From positions 124,001-188,000 of the forward strand of contig NZ_JAFICD010000009.1 in assembly GCF_017833525.1 (NCBI RefSeq): DNA of 64,000 nt, given 5' to 3'. The translations under genes were made by a program, and so were the position numbers. The notes below the pieces were generated by a model, which saw nothing but the letters and a program-made list of their open reading frames with translations, did no database searches and was not told the DNA's origin. This document shows positions 60,607-64,000 of this stretch, in pieces. This DNA comes from Duganella sp. 1411. GTDB lineage: Bacteria; Pseudomonadota; Gammaproteobacteria; Burkholderiales; Burkholderiaceae_D. How positions within the stretch are numbered: the stretch's first letter is position 1; every line of letters starts with the position of its first letter.

Positions 60607-60637
60607 ACCCCGGTCTTCGCGGACCGGGGTTTTTTTT
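60607..60637 (+). terminator. Terminator of the PEP-CTERM gene
   Basis: ACCCCGGTC (60607-60615), six-base loop, GACCGGGGT (60622-60630) and seven further T residues. A clear intrinsic terminator 55 bases after the stop. Confidence 0.88.
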
Positions 60638-60662
60638 ATTTTTGGCGCCATGTTTCTGCCTC

Positions 60663-60668
60663 TATAAT
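60663..60668 (+). promoter_or_regulatory. -10 element before the TIGR03790-type gene
   Basis: Perfect TATAAT 46 bases before GTG 60714, just after the previous terminator. The -35 region is weak. Confidence 0.4.
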
Positions 60669-60713
60669 GATGCAAGTCCGATCACACCGATCGGTGCACG
60701 CGGAGGAGGGAAG

Positions 60714-61727
60714 GTGCGCGTTTCGCCCTGTCACACACTGGCCGCCGGGGCCGTCGCCGTTGCGCTGGGCCTGGCCGGGCCGGCCGCCGCCGCGCTGGGC
60801 CCGTCCCAACTGGCGCTGGTCATCAACGATGACGAGCCCAACAGCGTTGCCGTCGGCGCGCTGTACCGCGACGCCCGCGATATTCCCGAAAAAAACATCG
60901 TCCACGTGCGCATCCCCAAGTCGCCGCGCCAGCTCACGCCGGAACAGTTCGCGCCGCTGCGCCAGCAAATCCTCGACCGGCTCGGCCCCGACATCCGCGC
61001 CGTGCTGATGGTCTGGACCGCGCCGTACGCGGTCGGCTGCAATTCGATCACCTCGGCGCTGACCCTGGGCTACGACGCCGCCCAGTGCGCGGCGCCGTGC
61101 GGCCCCGGCAAGCCGAGCGCCTATTTCGCCGCCGACCAGGCCTCGCCGGCCATGGCGGCGATGAAGATCAGCATGCTCATGCCGACCGGCTCGCTGCCGC
61201 TGGCCAAGGCCCTCATCGAGCGCGGCGGCACCCGCTATTTCCGCTTCCCGGCCGCCGGCGCCTACTACCTGACCACCTCGGACGGCCTGCGCAGCGTGCG
61301 TGCGCGGCTGTTCCCGCCGGCCGGCAAGGTGGCCTCGCACGAGTTGACGATCAAGCGCCTGAGCGCCGACGCCCTCGAGGACGCGCAGGACGTCATGATC
61401 TACCAGACCGGCATGGCCAAGGTCGACAAGCTCAACACGCTGCGTTTCCTGCCCGGCGCGCTGGCCGACCACCTGACCTCGACCGGCGGCGATTTGCTCG
61501 GCGACGCCCAGATGAGCAGCCTGCGCTGGCTCGAGGCCGGCGCCACGGCCAGCTACGGCACCGTGTCCGAACCGTGCAACCACGTGCAGAAGTTCCCCCA
61601 TCCGACCGTGCTATTGAAACGCTACCTGAGCGGCGACAGCGCCATCGAGGCCTATTGGAAAAGCGTGGCCTGGCCGGCCCAAGGCGTGTTCATCGGCGAT
61701 CCGCTGGCGGCGCCGTACGCGCGCTGA
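60714..61727 (+). CDS. TIGR03790-type exported protein
   Basis: A 337-residue protein with a signal peptide (residues 1-25, LAGPAAAALGP). The start of the mature part, LALVINDDEPNSVAVGALYRDARDIPEKNIVHVRIP, and the end, PHPTVLLKRYLSGDSAIEAYWKSVAWPAQGVFIGDPLAAPY, are what I recall of the TIGR03790 family, found mainly in genomes with PEP-CTERM systems; biochemical function unknown. The start is GTG 60714 behind GGAGGGAAG; the frame is open from 60642 but the signal peptide begins at the GTG. It lies next to the PEP-CTERM gene but after its terminator. Confidence 0.82.
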   Translation: MRVSPCHTLAAGAVAVALGLAGPAAAALGPSQLALVINDDEPNSVAVGALYRDARDIPEKNIVHVRIPKSPRQLTPEQFAPLRQQILDRLGPDIRAVLMVWTAPYAVGCNSITSALTLGYDAAQCAAPCGPGKPSAYFAADQASPAMAAMKISMLMPTGSLPLAKALIERGGTRYFRFPAAGAYYLTTSDGLRSVRARLFPPAGKVASHELTIKRLSADALEDAQDVMIYQTGMAKVDKLNTLRFLPGALADHLTSTGGDLLGDAQMSSLRWLEAGATASYGTVSEPCNHVQKFPHPTVLLKRYLSGDSAIEAYWKSVAWPAQGVFIGDPLAAPYAR

Positions 61728-61791
61728 GCGCGCCGCGCCCGCGGACGCCGCTTGGGGCGGCGGCGCAACAGCTGATTCATGTGAAACATAT

Positions 61792-61827
61792 CATTGTCAT
61801 GACGCCGTCATGACAATGTAATAATAT
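61792..61827 (+). promoter_or_regulatory. Candidate Pho box with -10, before the nuclease gene
   Basis: TTGTCAT (61794-61800) and CCGTCAT (61805-61811) form an 11-base-period direct repeat, each one mismatch from the PhoB half-site CTGTCAT, with the usual four-base gap. TAATAT (61822-61827) lies ten bases further, where the -10 of Pho promoters sits. The same bases also form a perfect palindrome, CATTGTCATGAC-GCC-GTCATGACAATG (61792-61818), so another dimeric regulator or a short hairpin is possible. Confidence 0.5.
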
Positions 61828-61870
61828 GCAAGTTGCTATATTTAATAACAATTGTTCACTTGGATCGTTC

Positions 61871-64000
61871 ATGAAAACTCTCCGCACTTCGTCCGTCCCC
61901 CGCGTCGTCGCCACGCCGGGCCGCCGCACCCTGATCGCGGCCGCGCTGTCGGCCGTGCTGTCGGCGCCGGCGCTGGCCGCCTCGCCGGTCGTCATCAGCC
62001 AGGTCTACGGCGGCGGCGGCAATTCCGGCGCTACCTTCAAGAACGATTTCATTGAACTGTTCAACCGCGGCGACACGGCGGTCGACATCACCGGCTGGAG
62101 CGTGCAGTACGCCAGCGCGGCCGGCGGCACCTGGTCCGTCAGCAAGGTCACCGGCAACGTCAGCCTGCAGCCGGGCCAGTACTTCCTGCTGCAGCAGTCG
62201 GCCGGCAGCGGCGGCAGCGAGAACCTGCCCACTCCAGACACGCTGGGCTCGCTGGCCATGGGCGGCAGCGCCGGCAAGGTCGCGCTGGTCAGCAACAGCA
62301 CCGCGCTCAGCGGCGCGGCGCCGGCCGGCGCCGCGCTGGTCGACCTGCTGGGCTACAACGCCGGCTTCTTCGAGGGCGCCAACGGCCCGGCCCTGAGCAA
62401 CACCACCGCCGCGCTGCGCGCCGCCGGCGGCTGCACCGACACCGACAACAACGCCAGCGACTTCGCCACCGGCGCGCCGACGCCGCGCAACAGCGCCAGC
62501 CCGCTGCGCCCGTGCGGCGTGCCGCAGGCGCCGCCCATCGTCGCCAGCTGCCCGGCCAACCTGTCGCTGGCGCACGGCATCGCCGGCGCCGCCGCGCTCA
62601 GCGCCACCGACGCCGACGGCATCGTCAACAGCGCCGCCATCACGGCCGGCGCCGTGTCCGGCATCGCGCTGACCAACTTCGTCGCCGCCGCCGGCGCCGG
62701 CGGCACCGCCAGCGCCAGCCTGGACGTGGCCGCCGGCGTGGCGGCCGGCAGCTATCCGCTGGTCGTCACCTTCGGCAACGACCAGGCCCAGCAGGCCATG
62801 TGCACCATCAACGTCACGGTCGCCGCGCCGGCCACCCTGACCCACACGATTCCGCAAATCCAGGGCAGCGGCGACACCAGCCCGTACGCCGGCACCGTCC
62901 AGACCACCGAGGGCGTCGTCACGGCCAAGGTCGGCTCGGGCTTCTTCATCCAGGACGAGCAGGGCGACGGCGATCCGCAGACGTCGGACGGCATGTTCGT
63001 CTTCACCACCGCCGCCAACAGCGGCACCGTGCAGGTCGGCGACCGCGTGCGCATCAGCGGCACCGTCAGCGACTACGCGCCGGTGGCCGGCGGCCGCGTC
63101 TACACCGAGCTGACCACCGTCACCGCCATCGTCAAGCTGGCCGGCGGCATCACCGTCACGCCGACCAACATCACCTTGCCGCACCCGGACCTGGGCCAGG
63201 TCGAGGGCATGCTGGTGCGCTTCGCCGCGCCGCTGACCGTCTCCCAGCTGCAATACCTGGGCGACCGCGGCGAAGTGACGCTGTCGTCCGGCCGGCTCGA
63301 GGCGCCGACCAATAAATACCCGGCCGGCTCGCCCGAGGCGATCGCGCTGGCCGCCGCCAACGCGCGCGACCAGATCATCCTCGACGACGGCATCTTCACC
63401 ACGCCGAGCGTGATCCCGTACCTGGGCGCCGACGGCTCGCTGCGCGCCGGCGACACGGTCGACAACCTGACCGGCGTGGTCGACTTCGGCGCCAAGGGCG
63501 GCGGCGGGGCGGCCTTCAAGCTGCAGCCGACGGTGGCGCCGGTGTTCTCGCAGGACAATCCGCGTCCGGCCGCGCCGACCTTGGCCGCCGGCAACGTCAA
63601 GGTCGCCAGCGCCAACGTGCTCAATTACTTCACCACCTTCACCGACGGCAGCGACGTCACCGGCGCGACCGGGCAGGGCTGCACCATCGGCGGCGGCGCG
63701 CCGTCGCGCTCGAACTGCCGCGGCGCCGACAACCTCAACGAGTACAACCGCCAGAGCGCCAAGATCGTCGGCGAGCTCAAGGCCATCAACGCCGACGTCT
63801 ACGGCCTGATGGAAATCCAGAACAGCGGCGAGTACACGGTCACCAAGCTGGTCGACGCCCTCAACGAGGCGATCTCGCCCGGCACCGGCGTCAAGACCTA
63901 CGCCGTCGTGCCCAAGCCGGCCAGCACCGGCACCGATGCCATCCGCGTGGCGATGATCTACAAGCCGGCCGCGCTGACCCTGGTGGGCAACGCGCTGACC
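61871..64000 (+). CDS. ExeM/NucH-family extracellular endonuclease, 5' part
   Basis: An open frame from ATG 61871 to the window edge (710 codons, no stop). It has a signal peptide (RRTLIAAALSAVLSAPALAAS), a lamin-tail domain (VVISQVYGGGGNSGATFKNDFIELFNRG, about 35-175), a cadherin/Ig-like region (about 215-315), an OB-fold-like part (VVTAKVGSGFFIQDEQGDGDPQTSDG, about 350-430) and the start of an endonuclease/exonuclease/phosphatase domain (VKVASANVLNYFTTF near 575, then ADVYGLMEIQNSGEYT). This order matches ExeM/NucH secreted nucleases, which degrade extracellular DNA and can free phosphate. The ribosome site is weak. The C-terminus lies outside the window. Confidence 0.88.
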   Translation, partial: MKTLRTSSVPRVVATPGRRTLIAAALSAVLSAPALAASPVVISQVYGGGGNSGATFKNDFIELFNRGDTAVDITGWSVQYASAAGGTWSVSKVTGNVSLQPGQYFLLQQSAGSGGSENLPTPDTLGSLAMGGSAGKVALVSNSTALSGAAPAGAALVDLLGYNAGFFEGANGPALSNTTAALRAAGGCTDTDNNASDFATGAPTPRNSASPLRPCGVPQAPPIVASCPANLSLAHGIAGAAALSATDADGIVNSAAITAGAVSGIALTNFVAAAGAGGTASASLDVAAGVAAGSYPLVVTFGNDQAQQAMCTINVTVAAPATLTHTIPQIQGSGDTSPYAGTVQTTEGVVTAKVGSGFFIQDEQGDGDPQTSDGMFVFTTAANSGTVQVGDRVRISGTVSDYAPVAGGRVYTELTTVTAIVKLAGGITVTPTNITLPHPDLGQVEGMLVRFAAPLTVSQLQYLGDRGEVTLSSGRLEAPTNKYPAGSPEAIALAAANARDQIILDDGIFTTPSVIPYLGADGSLRAGDTVDNLTGVVDFGAKGGGGAAFKLQPTVAPVFSQDNPRPAAPTLAAGNVKVASANVLNYFTTFTDGSDVTGATGQGCTIGGGAPSRSNCRGADNLNEYNRQSAKIVGELKAINADVYGLMEIQNSGEYTVTKLVDALNEAISPGTGVKTYAVVPKPASTGTDAIRVAMIYKPAALTLVGNALT

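Noticed and set aside
61856..63253. A 465-codon minus-strand frame opposite the nuclease
   Set aside because: Gly/Ala/Arg low complexity; the plus frame from 61871 has a signal peptide and a lamin-tail domain and runs off the window.

Overview
The window is GC-rich DNA from a betaproteobacterium, most likely an Oxalobacteraceae member of the Massilia/Duganella/Janthinobacterium group. The evidence is an exosortase B / EpsDEFG exopolysaccharide locus, a short PEP-CTERM protein, a TIGR03790-type protein, a propeller-type hybrid histidine kinase and a CoA-dependent aminobenzoate-type degradation operon. Genus is inference; no rRNA is present. I see one tRNA, tRNA-Arg(CCU), and no CRISPR array, integrase or insertion sequence.

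Layout. 1-184: tail of a patatin-like phospholipase gene. 205-6075: a 1669-residue hybrid sensor kinase and a small response regulator. 6165-14128: seven genes in one direction (CoA ligase, flavin monooxygenase/reductase fusion, SDR, MarR regulator, enoyl-CoA hydratase, acyl-CoA dehydrogenase, RidA), read as aerobic catabolism of 2-aminobenzoate or salicylate through CoA thioesters. 14133-27253: surface-modification genes, mostly on the minus strand: an SGNH acyltransferase, a secreted protein of unknown family, a GtrB-GtrA-membrane-protein cassette, the tRNA, a WecG/TagA glycosyltransferase, three tandem duplicated acyltransferases and a fourth, different one. 27455-29359: uup. 29677-38321: core EPS export and exosortase operon (EpsL, undecaprenyl-phosphate sugar transferase, EpsD, EpsE, EpsF, EpsG, exosortase B fused to EpsI). 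38528-57165: glycosyltransferases, flippase, polymerase, acyltransferases and sugar-nucleotide enzymes (Ugd, GalE, GDP-mannose enzymes), plus a second copy of the secreted unknown family. 57467-64000: a second SGNH acyltransferase, the PEP-CTERM protein, the TIGR03790 protein and the start of an extracellular nuclease.

How the genes fit together. Sugar nucleotides (UDP-glucuronate, UDP-galactose, GDP-mannose) feed at least seven glycosyltransferases. The first sugar is loaded on undecaprenyl phosphate by the 30891 transferase, the flippase and polymerase handle repeat units, and EpsE/F/G export the chain. Seven membrane acyltransferases and one hexapeptide acyltransferase probably decorate it or other surface glycans. 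Exosortase B would process PEP-CTERM proteins such as the one at 60058, linking protein sorting to EPS.

Regulation readable from DNA: an imperfect palindrome over the catabolic promoter next to a MarR gene; a GG-N10-GC sigma-54-type promoter before the PEP-CTERM gene; a Pho-box-like direct repeat before the extracellular nuclease; a TTGACA promoter before epsD; matching promoter blocks before the duplicated acyltransferases. Four copies of a dispersed palindromic repeat lie at gene boundaries, one supplying the stop codon of the monooxygenase fusion. All function statements come from reading the translations by eye; no database search was run.
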